From: Bacillus sp. Marseille-P3661
Lineage (GTDB): Bacteria; Bacillota; Bacilli; Bacillales; Bacillaceae_J
NCBI RefSeq assembly: GCF_900240995.1
Contig: NZ_LT965954.1
Location: 124,001-188,000 of the forward strand
Reading direction: 5' to 3'
DNA: 64,000 bases
A program made the translations under genes and the position numbers. The notes beneath the pieces are model-generated. The model did not search any database. It was not told the origin of the DNA and worked only from the letters and a program-made list of their open reading frames with translations. Position 1 is the stretch's first letter, and the number at the start of each line of letters is the position of its first letter. Below are positions 10,168 through 19,653 of the stretch, piece after piece.

Positions 10168-11308
10168 TTTTGTTTACCCCAAGGACTATATTAGTAATCG
10201 ATTCTGGTGATGCCTCAACTATATCATCGGGAACATTTTGCCCGGTTGTTAAATAGGCAACACCTGTTTGATATTTAGTTATTAAGTTTAGCATTGATCC
10301 ATACTTAGCAGTTTCATCTACTTTTGTAAAAATAAGCTTATCAATATTTATCACCGAGAACTGTTGATAAATTTCAATCATGTCATCATATTTTGAAGTT
10401 AGTGCCAGTACAAGAATTGTTTCTAAATCTTCTCCATACTCGATTACCGATTTTAAATCTTCAACATATTGTTTATTCCTAAAGTTTCTTCCTGCAGTAT
10501 CAATTAAAACTAGATCAAAGTGAGAAAAACGATCCTTTGCTTTTTTAAAATCATCAACAGTATAAGTAACTTCCAAGGGAATATTTAATATTTTGGCATA
10601 GGTTTTTAATTGATCAATTGCAGCAATTCTATACGTATCGGTAGTGATAAACGCAACCTTTTTGTTATACTTAAGGACCGCTTGTGCAGCTATTTTTGCT
10701 AAAGTTGTTGTTTTTCCTACTCCTGTTGGACCAACAACGTTTATAAATTTCTTTGAATAATTGATGGCCCCGAAAGGCAGTTGCTCTAATTTATGAATAT
10801 AATACTCCTTAACCCAACTTACTATTTCTTCAGATGTCGCTTCACCTTTATTTATGTACCACTTCTCTAGCAAGTGACCCATAGTATCTTTTATAATGGC
10901 ATTATCAATTTCCTGCTCAATTAGAAGTTGATGTAATTGTCTTAGAGGACCGGGATAATGTTCGAAACTATCCCGGTTACCATTGTCTGAGAACTCTTTC
11001 ATCATTGCTTTTAAACCTTGGATTTCTTTTAACAAATCATTATTTGTTTTATTACGAACTTCTTGTTCAACATTTTTAGAGATTTTATTTATCTCTTCAT
11101 AATGCTGTTTTGGGACAGTTGGCTTTTTAGGTAGTGGGTGCGGATCCACCGCAGCAATTACTTCGATATTTTTTTTTGTAAAAAAACCAAAAACACCGCC
11201 CTTTTGGACAACTTTTGAATTAAGAATAACAGCATCCTGTCCAAGTTCATTTCTAATCATTTTCATCGCTTCCGGCATCGAAGGAGCGATAAATTTTTTT
11301 ACTTTCAT
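10151..11308 (-). CDS. flhF: SRP-type GTPase FlhF
   Basis: FlhF is the third SRP-family GTPase beside Ffh and FtsY (both encoded here too) and sets where basal bodies form. The 385-residue protein has a variable basic N-terminal region and then the NG domain: G1 [34 protein letters not shown]3 LIDTAGR and TKVDET. The start overlaps the flhA stop by 4 nt (ATGA). Confidence 0.96.
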   Translation of the reverse strand: MKVKKFIAPSMPEAMKMIRNELGQDAVILNSKVVQKGGVFGFFTKKNIEVIAAVDPHPLPKKPTVPKQHYEEINKISKNVEQEVRNKTNNDLLKEIQGLKAMMKEFSDNGNRDSFEHYPGPLRQLHQLLIEQEIDNAIIKDTMGHLLEKWYINKGEATSEEIVSWVKEYYIHKLEQLPFGAINYSKKFINVVGPTGVGKTTTLAKIAAQAVLKYNKKVAFITTDTYRIAAIDQLKTYAKILNIPLEVTYTVDDFKKAKDRFSHFDLVLIDTAGRNFRNKQYVEDLKSVIEYGEDLETILVLALTSKYDDMIEIYQQFSVINIDKLIFTKVDETAKYGSMLNLITKYQTGVAYLTTGQNVPDDIVEASPESITNIVLGVNKNDGSS

Positions 11309-13347
11309 TCAATGTTCACCACCCCAACACTCTGCACTTCTACAGTTGATTCTAATTCATTATACGATAGAATCGGGACTGTTGGCAGATACGGTTCAAT
11401 TAATTGCTTAACATACATTCTGACAGCAGGAGAACATAAAATTATCGCAGACTGCTCTAACATCGAAACCCTGTCAATTTCCCCCGCAATATTTTCAATT
11501 AAAGCTTGGGTAGTGTTTGGATCAAGTGATAAATAATTACCATGTTCAGTTTGCTGTATTCCTTCTGCTATCGTTTTTTCGACTTTACCTGAAAGAGTTA
11601 TTACTCTTAGCGAATCGTCACCATCAAGCAAATATTGTCTAGTTAATTGTCTTGATAGTCCCTGTCGAACATATTCTGTTAACAAATCTGTATCATTAGT
11701 CAATCGGCCATAATCAGCTAACGCTTCAAAAATAATTGGTAAATTTCTAATCGATACTCTCTCTTTTAAAAGCTTGGCTAAAACTCTTTGGATATCACCA
11801 ATTGATAATGGATCTGGTGTTACTTCTTCTACTAAAATTGGGTATGATTCTTTTAAGTGATCTATCAATTGTTTTGTTTCCTGACGTCCTAAAAGAGCAT
11901 TAGCGTTATTTTTTATGATTTCTGTAATATGTGTCGAAACAACAGAAGGAGGATCAACAACTGTATAACCTGATAACTCAGCAGCTTCTTTCATTTCTTC
12001 GGAAATCCACTTAGCTGGTAAGCCAAAAGCAGGTTCTACTGTATCAATCCCTTCGATACTTTCATCTTCAATACCAGGACTCATCGCCATATAATGGTCG
12101 AGTAATAGTTCACCCTTCGCCATTTCGTTTCCTTTAATCTTTATTCGATATTCATTTGGTTGTAATTGAATATTGTCGCGAATTCTAACAACGGGAACAA
12201 TTATACCTAATTCAATTGCTAATTGCCGACGAATCATTACTATTCTATCAAGTAAATCTCCACCTTGATTAGTATCTGCCAACGGAATGAGTCCATATCC
12301 AAATTCGAATTCAATTGGATCAACTGTCAATAAATTTACAACACTCTCAGGACTTTTCATATCATCCATTTCCACATCTTCATCCGCTACTGCCGTTTCT
12401 ATTTCTTGTATTCGAGTTTCATTTTTACTTAGATAAAAACCTCCTGCAGCTAATAAACCTGCTATTGGTAAAGTCAAAATGTCATTAATCGGTGTAAATA
12501 AACCTAATCCTGCAATTGTACCTCCGGCCACATATAAAAGCTTTGGATATGCAAACATTTGGCTCATGACATCAGACCCTAAATTACCATCTGATGCAGC
12601 TCTAGTAACAACTATACCAGTTGCTGTAGATATTAAGAGCGCTGGTATTTGACTCACTAAGCCATCACCAACAGTCAGTAATGTAAATCGTTGGGACGAT
12701 TCTCCAAAACTTAAATCCATTTGCACCATTCCAATAATAATCCCAAACACAATGTTAATAATCGTTATGATAATTCCAGCAATAGCATCACCTTTAACAA
12801 ATTTACTAGCTCCATCCATTGCTCCATAAAAATCCGCTTCCCGCTGGATTTTTTCACGTCGAACTCTTGCCTCTGAATCAGAGATCATACCAGCATTTAA
12901 GTCTGCGTCAATACTCATTTGTTTACCTGGCATTGCATCTAATGTAAAACGTGCCGCCACTTCAGACACACGTTCAGAACCTTTTGTAATAACCATAAAT
13001 TGAATGATTATTAAGATCAAAAACACAACTAAACCTACTAATGCATTTCCACCAATTACGAATGATCCAAACGCCTCGACTACTCCACCAGCTTCTCCCT
13101 TTGATAAAATAGATCTTGTCGTAGAAACGTTAAGACCCAATCTAAATAATGTTAAGAGTAACAATAATGATGGGAAGATAGAAAATTCAAGAGCTTCCTT
13201 CATATTCATCGAGACAAGGATCACGATTAAAGCTAGGGTTATATTAATAATAATGAGTACACTTAATAACCACCCTGGGAACGGGATAACAAGCATCGCT
13301 ATAATTAAGATAACTCCAAACAATACTGGAAGATCTCTTGCTGTCAT
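11305..13347 (-). CDS. flhA: Flagellar export gate protein FlhA
   Basis: FlhA forms the nonameric gate of the flagellar type III secretion system. The 680 residues comprise about eight N-terminal membrane helices, the conserved FHIPEP-type loop (DAMPGKQMSIDADLNAG), and a large cytoplasmic domain from about residue 330 that docks chaperone-substrate complexes. The ATG at 13347 has GGGGAG 7 nt upstream and fits homologues; a TTG at 13362 overlaps that site. It follows flhB after an unusually long gap for this operon (85 nt), which contains a repeat-like segment. Confidence 0.97.
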   Translation of the reverse strand: MTARDLPVLFGVILIIAMLVIPFPGWLLSVLIIINITLALIVILVSMNMKEALEFSIFPSLLLLLTLFRLGLNVSTTRSILSKGEAGGVVEAFGSFVIGGNALVGLVVFLILIIIQFMVITKGSERVSEVAARFTLDAMPGKQMSIDADLNAGMISDSEARVRREKIQREADFYGAMDGASKFVKGDAIAGIIITIINIVFGIIIGMVQMDLSFGESSQRFTLLTVGDGLVSQIPALLISTATGIVVTRAASDGNLGSDVMSQMFAYPKLLYVAGGTIAGLGLFTPINDILTLPIAGLLAAGGFYLSKNETRIQEIETAVADEDVEMDDMKSPESVVNLLTVDPIEFEFGYGLIPLADTNQGGDLLDRIVMIRRQLAIELGIIVPVVRIRDNIQLQPNEYRIKIKGNEMAKGELLLDHYMAMSPGIEDESIEGIDTVEPAFGLPAKWISEEMKEAAELSGYTVVDPPSVVSTHITEIIKNNANALLGRQETKQLIDHLKESYPILVEEVTPDPLSIGDIQRVLAKLLKERVSIRNLPIIFEALADYGRLTNDTDLLTEYVRQGLSRQLTRQYLLDGDDSLRVITLSGKVEKTIAEGIQQTEHGNYLSLDPNTTQALIENIAGEIDRVSMLEQSAIILCSPAVRMYVKQLIEPYLPTVPILSYNELESTVEVQSVGVVNIE

Positions 13348-13375
13348 TAAAATTCTCCCCAATCAGAAATAATAT

Positions 13376-13404
13376 CGAAAAGCGTAAGCGCCTTGGTCAG
13401 CCCC
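13376..13404. repeat. Short dispersed-repeat remnant in the flhB-flhA gap
   Basis: The stretch CGAAAAGCGTAAGCGCC continuing to TCAGCCCC resembles the ends of intergenic repeat elements scattered through many Bacillus-type genomes. That similarity is from memory, not a search. In the minus-strand RNA, AAGGCG-CUUA-CGCUUU folds into a 6-bp hairpin followed by U's. A second tiny hairpin (GAAG-GTAAT-CTTC) lies next to it. It is the only sizeable gap among the export-gate genes. Confidence 0.4.
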
Positions 13405-13432
13405 AAAAAGGAAGATTACCTTCAGCACTTTG

Positions 13433-14518
13433 CTATATTTTCCTCTTTAAACGATATACATAAGCTAAAATCTCAGCTACAGCTTTGAAAAATTGTTCAG
13501 GAATACGATCCCCAAGTTCTGCTTGGGCATACAACGCTCTTGCTAATGGTCGGTTTTCAACCATTATTACGTCGTTGTTTTTTGCAACTTGTTTTATTTT
13601 TAGAGCAATATAATCTACACCTTTTGCTACCACTATGGGGGCATCGGATTTTGTTTCATCGTATTTTAATGCGATGGCATAATGGGTTGGATTCGTTATA
13701 ACAACATCTGCTTTAGGTACTTCTTGCATCATTCGTTGCATCGCCATTTGTCTTTGTTTTTCTTTAATCTTAGATTTGATTTTAGGATCACCTTCCATGT
13801 TCTTATATTCATCTTTAATATCTTGTTTGGACATACGAAGGTTTTTTTCATGTTCAAATTTCTGATAAGCATAATCAAATATTGATAGGATAATAAGTAG
13901 GATTGAAACCGTTATTCCCATCTGTACTGTTATCTTGCCTAGAAAAGCTAGTGAAGCGCCAACACCCTGTTGTGATAGCAATAAAACACCATCAAAATTT
14001 ATCCATAGGATCGCAAAAGCACCTGTTCCAACGATTAAAATTTTTAAAATTGATTTAAACATTTCAACTATAGCGCGAATTGAAAAGATTCTTTTAGCAC
14101 CTTGAATTGGATTTATTTTTTCTAATTTAAACTGAATAGTCTCACTTGAAAATAAAAAACCAAACTGCATATAGTTAGCAGCTAGACCAGCTATAAAAAC
14201 AGTAAGCATGATAGGGGCTACAAAATAGGCAGCTTGGAATGTGTATTCAAGAAACATTTTTTCAATATTTTCTTCAGTAAAGTCCCAGAGCATATATTCT
14301 TGTAAAGTATGGGTGAGCAGTGCTAACATCTCGTCCTTCATCATAGTGCCGATAAACATTAATAGCAAAAACACAAAAAATAACATGATAGCACTGCTGA
14401 CATCTTGACTTTTAGCAACCTGACCTTTTTTACGTGCGTCTTGTCGTTTTTTCGGCGTCGCTTTTTCTGTTTTTTCGCCTGAAAAAAACTGCAAATCAAG
14501 TTCAACATAGAATGACAT
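13433..14518 (-). CDS. flhB: Flagellar export switch protein FlhB
   Basis: FlhB sits beside the export gate and switches substrate class from rod/hook to filament after self-cleavage. The 361 residues show a basic N-terminus (EKTEKATPKKRQDARKKGQV), four membrane helices, and a cytoplasmic domain with the autocleavage motif NPTH in VVITNPTHYAIALKYD, about residue 270. The gene is intact and followed by flhA. A second, truncated FlhB-like protein lacking the motif is encoded at 41758-42054. Confidence 0.97.
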   Translation of the reverse strand: MSFYVELDLQFFSGEKTEKATPKKRQDARKKGQVAKSQDVSSAIMLFFVFLLLMFIGTMMKDEMLALLTHTLQEYMLWDFTEENIEKMFLEYTFQAAYFVAPIMLTVFIAGLAANYMQFGFLFSSETIQFKLEKINPIQGAKRIFSIRAIVEMFKSILKILIVGTGAFAILWINFDGVLLLSQQGVGASLAFLGKITVQMGITVSILLIILSIFDYAYQKFEHEKNLRMSKQDIKDEYKNMEGDPKIKSKIKEKQRQMAMQRMMQEVPKADVVITNPTHYAIALKYDETKSDAPIVVAKGVDYIALKIKQVAKNNDVIMVENRPLARALYAQAELGDRIPEQFFKAVAEILAYVYRLKRKI

Positions 14519-14521
14519 TAA

Positions 14522-15298
14522 TTATACGCCCCCAATAATCTCCATAAACCCACGCATTGTATGAAGCATACTTTCAAACAATTGCTGAAATAGCATAATA
14601 AAAACAGGCATAGTAATAATAAGCAATATAAAACTGACTAATATTTTTAGAGGTAATCCAACAACAAATATATTTAACTGTGGTACTGTTCTAGCTGTAA
14701 TGCCCAAAGCCAAGTCCACTAAGAACAAGCAACCAACGATAGGAATGGCCATTTGGAAAGCAATGATAAACATAGTATTAAAGGTTTTCGTTACAAATTC
14801 AGCTAACCGTTCACTTCCAAGTGGTAGCCAAGGTTGTTCCAAAGGAATTAATTTATAGCTATAGAAAATTCCATCTAATAATAAATGATGCCCGTTCACA
14901 ACTAGTAATAATAGCAAGGCAAATGTATATAAATATTGACCGGTAATTGGACTTTGAGCCCCTGTTTGCGGATCAATAACATTAGCAATCGCAAAACCCA
15001 TCTGAAAATCTATAAAACCACCGGCAATTTGAATAGCTGACATAATCATAAAAGCAATAAGCCCAATCATCAATCCTACTAGAATTTCTTTTAAAATTAG
15101 CATGAAATATGTTTCATCTATCGTTAAAATTGGACGCTCCAATGAAAAAAACATTAAATATGATAAAAAAATAGATAAACCCACTTTATAACTGTTAGGT
15201 ATGTTCCGATAAGAAAAGAGAGGGACGGTCACAAAAAACGACGTAACACGAATAAATATTAGTAAGAACACCGGAAATTGATTAATAACATCAACCAT
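14522..15298 (-). CDS. fliR: Flagellar export gate protein FliR
   Basis: FliR is part of the FliP5-Q4-R1 export channel core. The 258-residue protein is almost entirely hydrophobic, with about six membrane segments, and has family features near FVTVPLFSYRNIPNSYKVGL and GFAIANVIDPQTGAQSPITG. It follows fliQ after 6 nt and precedes flhB by 3 nt. Confidence 0.95.
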   Translation of the reverse strand: MVDVINQFPVFLLIFIRVTSFFVTVPLFSYRNIPNSYKVGLSIFLSYLMFFSLERPILTIDETYFMLILKEILVGLMIGLIAFMIMSAIQIAGGFIDFQMGFAIANVIDPQTGAQSPITGQYLYTFALLLLLVVNGHHLLLDGIFYSYKLIPLEQPWLPLGSERLAEFVTKTFNTMFIIAFQMAIPIVGCLFLVDLALGITARTVPQLNIFVVGLPLKILVSFILLIITMPVFIMLFQQLFESMLHTMRGFMEIIGGV

Positions 15299-15304
15299 AG
15301 CTAT

Positions 15305-15574
15305 TTAACCTATAAATTTATGGAGATTATTAAAGATTTGATATGAGTAGTCAATAATTCGCGAAAGCATCCAAGGACCAAAAAAAACCATTCCAATTAG
15401 TACAGCTAAAATTTTAGGAATGAATGCTAACGTTTGTTCTTGAATTTGCGTCGTAGCTTGGAAAATACTAACAATTAAACCCACTCCCAATGCTAATAAT
15501 AAAAGCGGCAACGAGACCCAAAGTACAGTCATAATTCCTTGTTCGGCCAGTCCTATAATAAAATGCGAGTTCAT
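15305..15574 (-). CDS. fliQ: Flagellar export gate protein FliQ
   Basis: FliQ is a small two-helix subunit of the export channel. The 89 residues have two membrane helices (about 16-36 and 52-76) separated by the conserved polar loop QATTQIQEQTLAFIPKI. Length and loop sequence are normal. It lies between fliP and fliR. Confidence 0.95.
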   Translation of the reverse strand: MNSHFIIGLAEQGIMTVLWVSLPLLLLALGVGLIVSIFQATTQIQEQTLAFIPKILAVLIGMVFFGPWMLSRIIDYSYQIFNNLHKFIG

Positions 15575-15584
15575 TTAATCACCC

Positions 15585-16265
15585 TTAAAAACTTAATAGT
15601 AAAGATTTCACGACTAGATACCATCCGTCTACCATCACAAATAATAAAATCTTAAAAGGTAAAGAAATCATTACTGGTGGGAGCATCATCATCCCCATTG
15701 ACATAAGTACGCTTGCGACGATCATATCAATGACTAAAAATGGTACAAATACCATGAAACCGATTTGAAATGCGGTCTTAATTTCACTGATTGCAAAAGC
15801 TGGAACGAGTGCCGTTAATGGAATATCATCTAAAGACTGTGGTCTTTCCATTTGCGCATATTCAATAAAAAGCATTAAATCTTTTTCTCTTGTATGCTTA
15901 CTCATAAACGCTTTAATCGGTTTTGCTGCTTCCTCAAAAGCTTCTTCTTGTGTTATTTCACCATTTAAAAATGGAGCCAGCGCCTGGTCATTAATTTCGG
16001 AAAAAGTTGGTGCCATAATAAAAAATGTTAAAAATAATGCTAAGCTTATTAATACTTGCGTAGGTGGCATTTGCTGGGTCGCCAAAGATGTTCTCACAAA
16101 AGAAAGAACAATCACAATTCTCGTAAAGCTTGTCATTAAAATTAAAATACTTGGTGCAATTGAAAGGACTGTTAAAAGAAGAATTAATTGAACGGTTGTT
16201 GAAACATTTGTTGGATCATCGCTGTTAAAAAGATCTAGATCAATTCCAGGTATGAATTCATTCAT
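15585..16265 (-). CDS. fliP: Flagellar export gate protein FliP
   Basis: FliP forms the pentameric core of the export channel. The 226-residue protein has the FliP signatures ILMTSFTRIVIVLSFVR and a C-terminal pair of membrane helices with IDMIVASVLMSMGMMMLPP. No long signal peptide is seen, as in other Firmicute FliP. Its start overlaps fliO by 4 nt. Confidence 0.96.
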   Translation of the reverse strand: MNEFIPGIDLDLFNSDDPTNVSTTVQLILLLTVLSIAPSILILMTSFTRIVIVLSFVRTSLATQQMPPTQVLISLALFLTFFIMAPTFSEINDQALAPFLNGEITQEEAFEEAAKPIKAFMSKHTREKDLMLFIEYAQMERPQSLDDIPLTALVPAFAISEIKTAFQIGFMVFVPFLVIDMIVASVLMSMGMMMLPPVMISLPFKILLFVMVDGWYLVVKSLLLSF

Positions 16266-16957
16266 TCGTCTTGATCCTTCTTAAATTTTTCATAGATCTT
16301 TTTTCTCCCCTCAGACAATTCACTTAATTGGTCTTTCAATAAGTTGCGAAAATCCATCTGCGTCCCTTTGCTTTCATTTTGTTGTCCTTTACTAGGTAAC
16401 CATTTATTTAATATTGTTTGACTAATATCCAGCGGTTGGGTTTGAGTTTTATTCGTTAACTGTTCAATTTCCTCAGGTGAAGTAATTTCTTTTAATAATT
16501 GAATAGATTCACCAACACCTACTACAAATATTCGCTCCCCGATTCGAACAAGTTGAATAGAGCGATTCGTACCAAGAGAAAGCCCACCCAGATTTTCCAT
16601 CGCTCTCATTTGGCCAAACAATTGGTTTTTCTTATTAATAAATCGCAAAATAATATAAATGAGGGCTATTACTATGCCTAACGCAAAGAACATTTTAACG
16701 AAATCGAACCATGAAAACTGACTCTCAAATTCAGGTATGTCTGTTTCAGTAGTTTCTTGCTCAGATTGATTACCATTATTTGTTTCTGGTTTATTTTGAT
16801 TTTGATCTTGTTCAATCTCAACTTGTTCATTAACATTCTTGTTTTCAGGCGTATTAAACATGTCATTAACTGTTTTTCCAGTCTCCGCTTGGACAGCTTG
16901 TCCAAACGGAGTAAATAACATAGCCATAATTGTTAAAACTAGCAAATATCGCAACAA
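16262..16957 (-). CDS. fliO: Flagellar biosynthesis protein FliO (FliZ in B. subtilis naming)
   Basis: FliO assists assembly of FliP in the export gate. The 231-residue protein has an N-terminal hydrophobic segment that looks like a cleavable signal (LLVLTIMAMLFTPFGQAVQA). An acidic Asn/Gln-rich stretch, one membrane helix (about residues 82-105) and a cytoplasmic domain with SLGTNRSIQLVRIGERIFVV follow. The likely start is TTG at 16957 with a GGTGG site 6 nt upstream. It directly follows cheY, as in B. subtilis. Confidence 0.9.
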   Translation of the reverse strand: MLRYLLVLTIMAMLFTPFGQAVQAETGKTVNDMFNTPENKNVNEQVEIEQDQNQNKPETNNGNQSEQETTETDIPEFESQFSWFDFVKMFFALGIVIALIYIILRFINKKNQLFGQMRAMENLGGLSLGTNRSIQLVRIGERIFVVGVGESIQLLKEITSPEEIEQLTNKTQTQPLDISQTILNKWLPSKGQQNESKGTQMDFRNLLKDQLSELSEGRKKIYEKFKKDQDE

Positions 16958-16975
16958 CAGTTGCCACCTTCTTTA

Positions 16976-17338
16976 CTATCCTAATGTTTTCTTAATAGCT
17001 TCAATTACACGATCTGCTTGAAAAGGCTTGACAATAAAATCCTTAGCACCAGCTTGAATCGCATCTATTACCATAGCTTGTTGGCCCATTGCAGAACACA
17101 TAATAATCTTCGCATTGCCATCTATTTTCTTAATTTCTTTCAACGCCGTAATCCCATCCATCTCAGGCATTGTAATGTCCATTGTTACTAAATCAGGGTT
17201 TAGTTCCTTGTATTTTTCAACTGCTTGAACGCCATCAGCCGCTTCACCAACAACCTCAAACCCATTTTTCGTTAATATATCCTTAATCATCATACGCATA
17301 AAAGCTGCATCGTCTACTATTAAAATTCTTCCTGCCAT
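16976..17338 (-). CDS. cheY: Chemotaxis response regulator CheY
   Basis: Phosphorylated CheY binds the flagellar switch and sets rotation direction. The 120-residue single receiver domain has the acidic pair Asp9-Asp10 (RILIVDDAAFMR), the phospho-accepting Asp54 (TMDITMPEMDG), the switch Ser/Thr in IIMCSAMGQQ and the Lys in DFIVKPFQ. The ATG at 17338 has GGGGAC 7 nt upstream; the in-frame ATG at 17353 would overlap that site. It sits between fliY, which dephosphorylates it, and fliO. Confidence 0.96.
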   Translation of the reverse strand: MAGRILIVDDAAFMRMMIKDILTKNGFEVVGEAADGVQAVEKYKELNPDLVTMDITMPEMDGITALKEIKKIDGNAKIIMCSAMGQQAMVIDAIQAGAKDFIVKPFQADRVIEAIKKTLG

Positions 17339-17356
17339 TTGAAAGTCCCCCATTTT

Positions 17357-18622
17357 TTATTGTAATTTTCTTATTCGGTCTGTCTGGCTAATAATATCAG
17401 TTACCCTGACTCCAAAGTTTTCTTCAATTACAACTACTTCTCCCTTAGCAATCAGCTTATTATTAACTAAAATATCAACCGGTTCACCAGCTAATTTATC
17501 TAGCTCTATGATAGATCCAGATGAAAGCTCCAAAATCTGTTGTACAGACCGCTTTGTTCTACCTAACTCTACTGTTACTTGCAATGGAATGTCTAACAGC
17601 ATATTTAAGTTCCCAACTTCTTGTGGTAGCGCATGTGGTTGCTCAAAGGATGAAAATACTGCTGGCTGAACATTTGCTGGATTAGCTTGACCCGCGCCAA
17701 TATGCTGCGGACCATTAAAAGTCGGCATTACAGGTATTTGTGGTTGAGCAAAGTTTCCCATTTGTTGATAATTTGGCATCGAGGTATTGTTAGGTTGATT
17801 ATCCATCGGCTGTACTTGTTGTTGCATTGCAGGTTCTGATGGAGTCGGTCTAGTATTTGCATGATTAAATGGACTTTGTGAATCATGATTTGTTCCTTCA
17901 GTTAATTCTGGTCCAAAATCCGGTTGCGGATTCAACAAATTTTCGACCATTTCTTTTGCAAAGTCAATTTGTAACAATTGCATAATATTGGAATCGATTA
18001 AATTACCAATCTTTAAGTTAAACGAAATTTGTACAAGCACCTCGTCTTCAGGAATACGATCTGTACCGGCTCCCTGAATAAAATCAAGAACATCAATACT
18101 AGGTGGCGATATATCAATTTTTTTACTAAAAATAGTCGACATTGAAGTTGCTGCAGAACCCATCATTTGATTCATTGCTTCTTGGACAGCACTTAAGTGA
18201 ATCTCATCCAAATCTTCCGTAGGGTTAGTACCATCTCCACCTAACATTAAGTCTGCAATAATTGATGCATCCCTCTGTCTTATTACTAACACATTATAGC
18301 CTCTGAATCCTTCTGTATATCTGACTTGGACAGCCACATAAGGTTGAGGAAAAGCATCCGCCAAATGGTTTCTTTGAACGACTGACACAGTTGGTGTAGT
18401 AATCTCAACCTTTTGGTTTAATAACGTAGAAAGTGCAGTCGCAGAACTACCAAAAGAAATATTACCTACTTCTCCTAACGCATCTTGTTCCATTGAAGAC
18501 AAATAATCTTCCACTAATGGGAGGTCAACGTTCAATCCACTATTACCAAAATCACTACTGTCATCACTGCCTCTTAATAATGCATCAATTTCATCTTGTG
18601 ACAGCATATCATCACTCACCAT
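17357..18622 (-). CDS. fliY: Flagellar switch phosphatase FliY
   Basis: FliY is the Gram-positive C-ring protein that fuses a CheC-like phosphatase to a FliN-like domain and hydrolyses CheY-P at the motor. The 421 residues start with a CheY-P binding peptide (MLSQDEIDALLRG). Two phosphatase helices follow (LGEVGNISFGSSATALS and QEAMNQMMGSAATSMS), then a Gln/Asn/Pro-rich linker of about 100 residues, and a C-terminal SpoA/FliN domain (LLDIPLQVTVELGRTKRS). The start at 18622 overlaps fliM and has GGGAGGTG upstream; longer in-frame versions run deep into fliM and are rejected. Confidence 0.96.
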   Translation of the reverse strand: MVSDDMLSQDEIDALLRGSDDSSDFGNSGLNVDLPLVEDYLSSMEQDALGEVGNISFGSSATALSTLLNQKVEITTPTVSVVQRNHLADAFPQPYVAVQVRYTEGFRGYNVLVIRQRDASIIADLMLGGDGTNPTEDLDEIHLSAVQEAMNQMMGSAATSMSTIFSKKIDISPPSIDVLDFIQGAGTDRIPEDEVLVQISFNLKIGNLIDSNIMQLLQIDFAKEMVENLLNPQPDFGPELTEGTNHDSQSPFNHANTRPTPSEPAMQQQVQPMDNQPNNTSMPNYQQMGNFAQPQIPVMPTFNGPQHIGAGQANPANVQPAVFSSFEQPHALPQEVGNLNMLLDIPLQVTVELGRTKRSVQQILELSSGSIIELDKLAGEPVDILVNNKLIAKGEVVVIEENFGVRVTDIISQTDRIRKLQ

Positions 18623-19610
18623 CTTCGTCACCTCCCATATATCTTTCAAGTATTTGGATAGCAAGTTTATTTTTCTTTGTTCCCGGTTGACCAACAAATT
18701 TCGGATGATCAGCAACCTTAATTGTTAACGGTTTATCAATTTGCTGATCCAATTGAATTACGTCACCAATATTAAGGTTTAAAAATTCCTGTATACTTAT
18801 CATTGACTCACCTAAAATTGCCTGTACAGGAAGCTGAGCTTTTTTTATTCTTTTTTCAAGTAAAGAAATTTCCTCAGGCAAAGGTTCTTTTTTAGATGTC
18901 TGCATCCAATAATGTACAGAAAGTTTCGGTATAATAGGCTCAAGTACTACGTGAGGAAGGCAAATATTAATCATGCCACTTGTTTCCCCAATCGTAGTAT
19001 TTAATGAAATGACTACAACCGTTTCATTAGGTGAAACCATTTGCAGAAATTGAGGATTCACTTCAAAATCGGTTAGAATTGGATCGATTTCAACAACAGA
19101 AGTCCATGCTTCCTGCAGGTTTTCAACTGCTTTTTCAAATAAGTTGGACATTACCTTCGTTTCAATTTCGGTTAAATTATCAACCTTATTGATACTTACG
19201 CCAACTCCACCAAGAACACGGTCTAACATAGCATATGCAATGTTAGGATTAACCTCTATTAAAAGTCGACCTTCAAGCGGTGGTACCTCGAAGACGTTCA
19301 GAATTGTCATTTTTGGAATAGAGCGGATAAATTCTTCATATGGGAGCTGGTCAACAGATGCAACCGAAATATGCACATATGTTCTGAGCTGTGCAGAAAA
19401 ATACGTCGTTAACAGTCGCGCGAAGTTTTCATGAATCCTTGACAGACTTCGGATTTGATCCTTCGAAAAACGTAAAGCCCGCTTAAAATCATAAACCTTA
19501 ACCTTTTTTTCTTTTTCTTCTTTTTTAAGTTCATCTGCATTCATCTCTCCTGCAGACAATGCTGAAAGCAGCGCATCTATTTCACTTTGGGACAAAACTT
19601 CTTCTGCCAA
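18612..19610 (-). CDS. fliM: Flagellar switch protein FliM
   Basis: FliM forms the middle of the C ring and binds CheY-P. The 332 residues begin with the CheY-P binding peptide VLSQSEIDALLSAL. The central CheC-like domain lacks phosphatase residues, and a C-terminal SpoA domain holds LPVQAILGESMISIQEFLNL. It overlaps fliY by 11 nt and follows fliL after 43 nt. Confidence 0.97.
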   Translation of the reverse strand: MAEEVLSQSEIDALLSALSAGEMNADELKKEEKEKKVKVYDFKRALRFSKDQIRSLSRIHENFARLLTTYFSAQLRTYVHISVASVDQLPYEEFIRSIPKMTILNVFEVPPLEGRLLIEVNPNIAYAMLDRVLGGVGVSINKVDNLTEIETKVMSNLFEKAVENLQEAWTSVVEIDPILTDFEVNPQFLQMVSPNETVVVISLNTTIGETSGMINICLPHVVLEPIIPKLSVHYWMQTSKKEPLPEEISLLEKRIKKAQLPVQAILGESMISIQEFLNLNIGDVIQLDQQIDKPLTIKVADHPKFVGQPGTKKNKLAIQILERYMGGDEDGE

Positions 19611-19653
19611 TCAACCTCACCTCCCTATATATGCTCCATATGTAGGAACCTTT

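Noticed and set aside
18623-18715. A longer FliY reaching further into fliM
   Set aside because: The extra residues are out-of-frame fliM sequence; the ATG at 18622 has a strong ribosome binding site and starts the conserved CheY-binding peptide.
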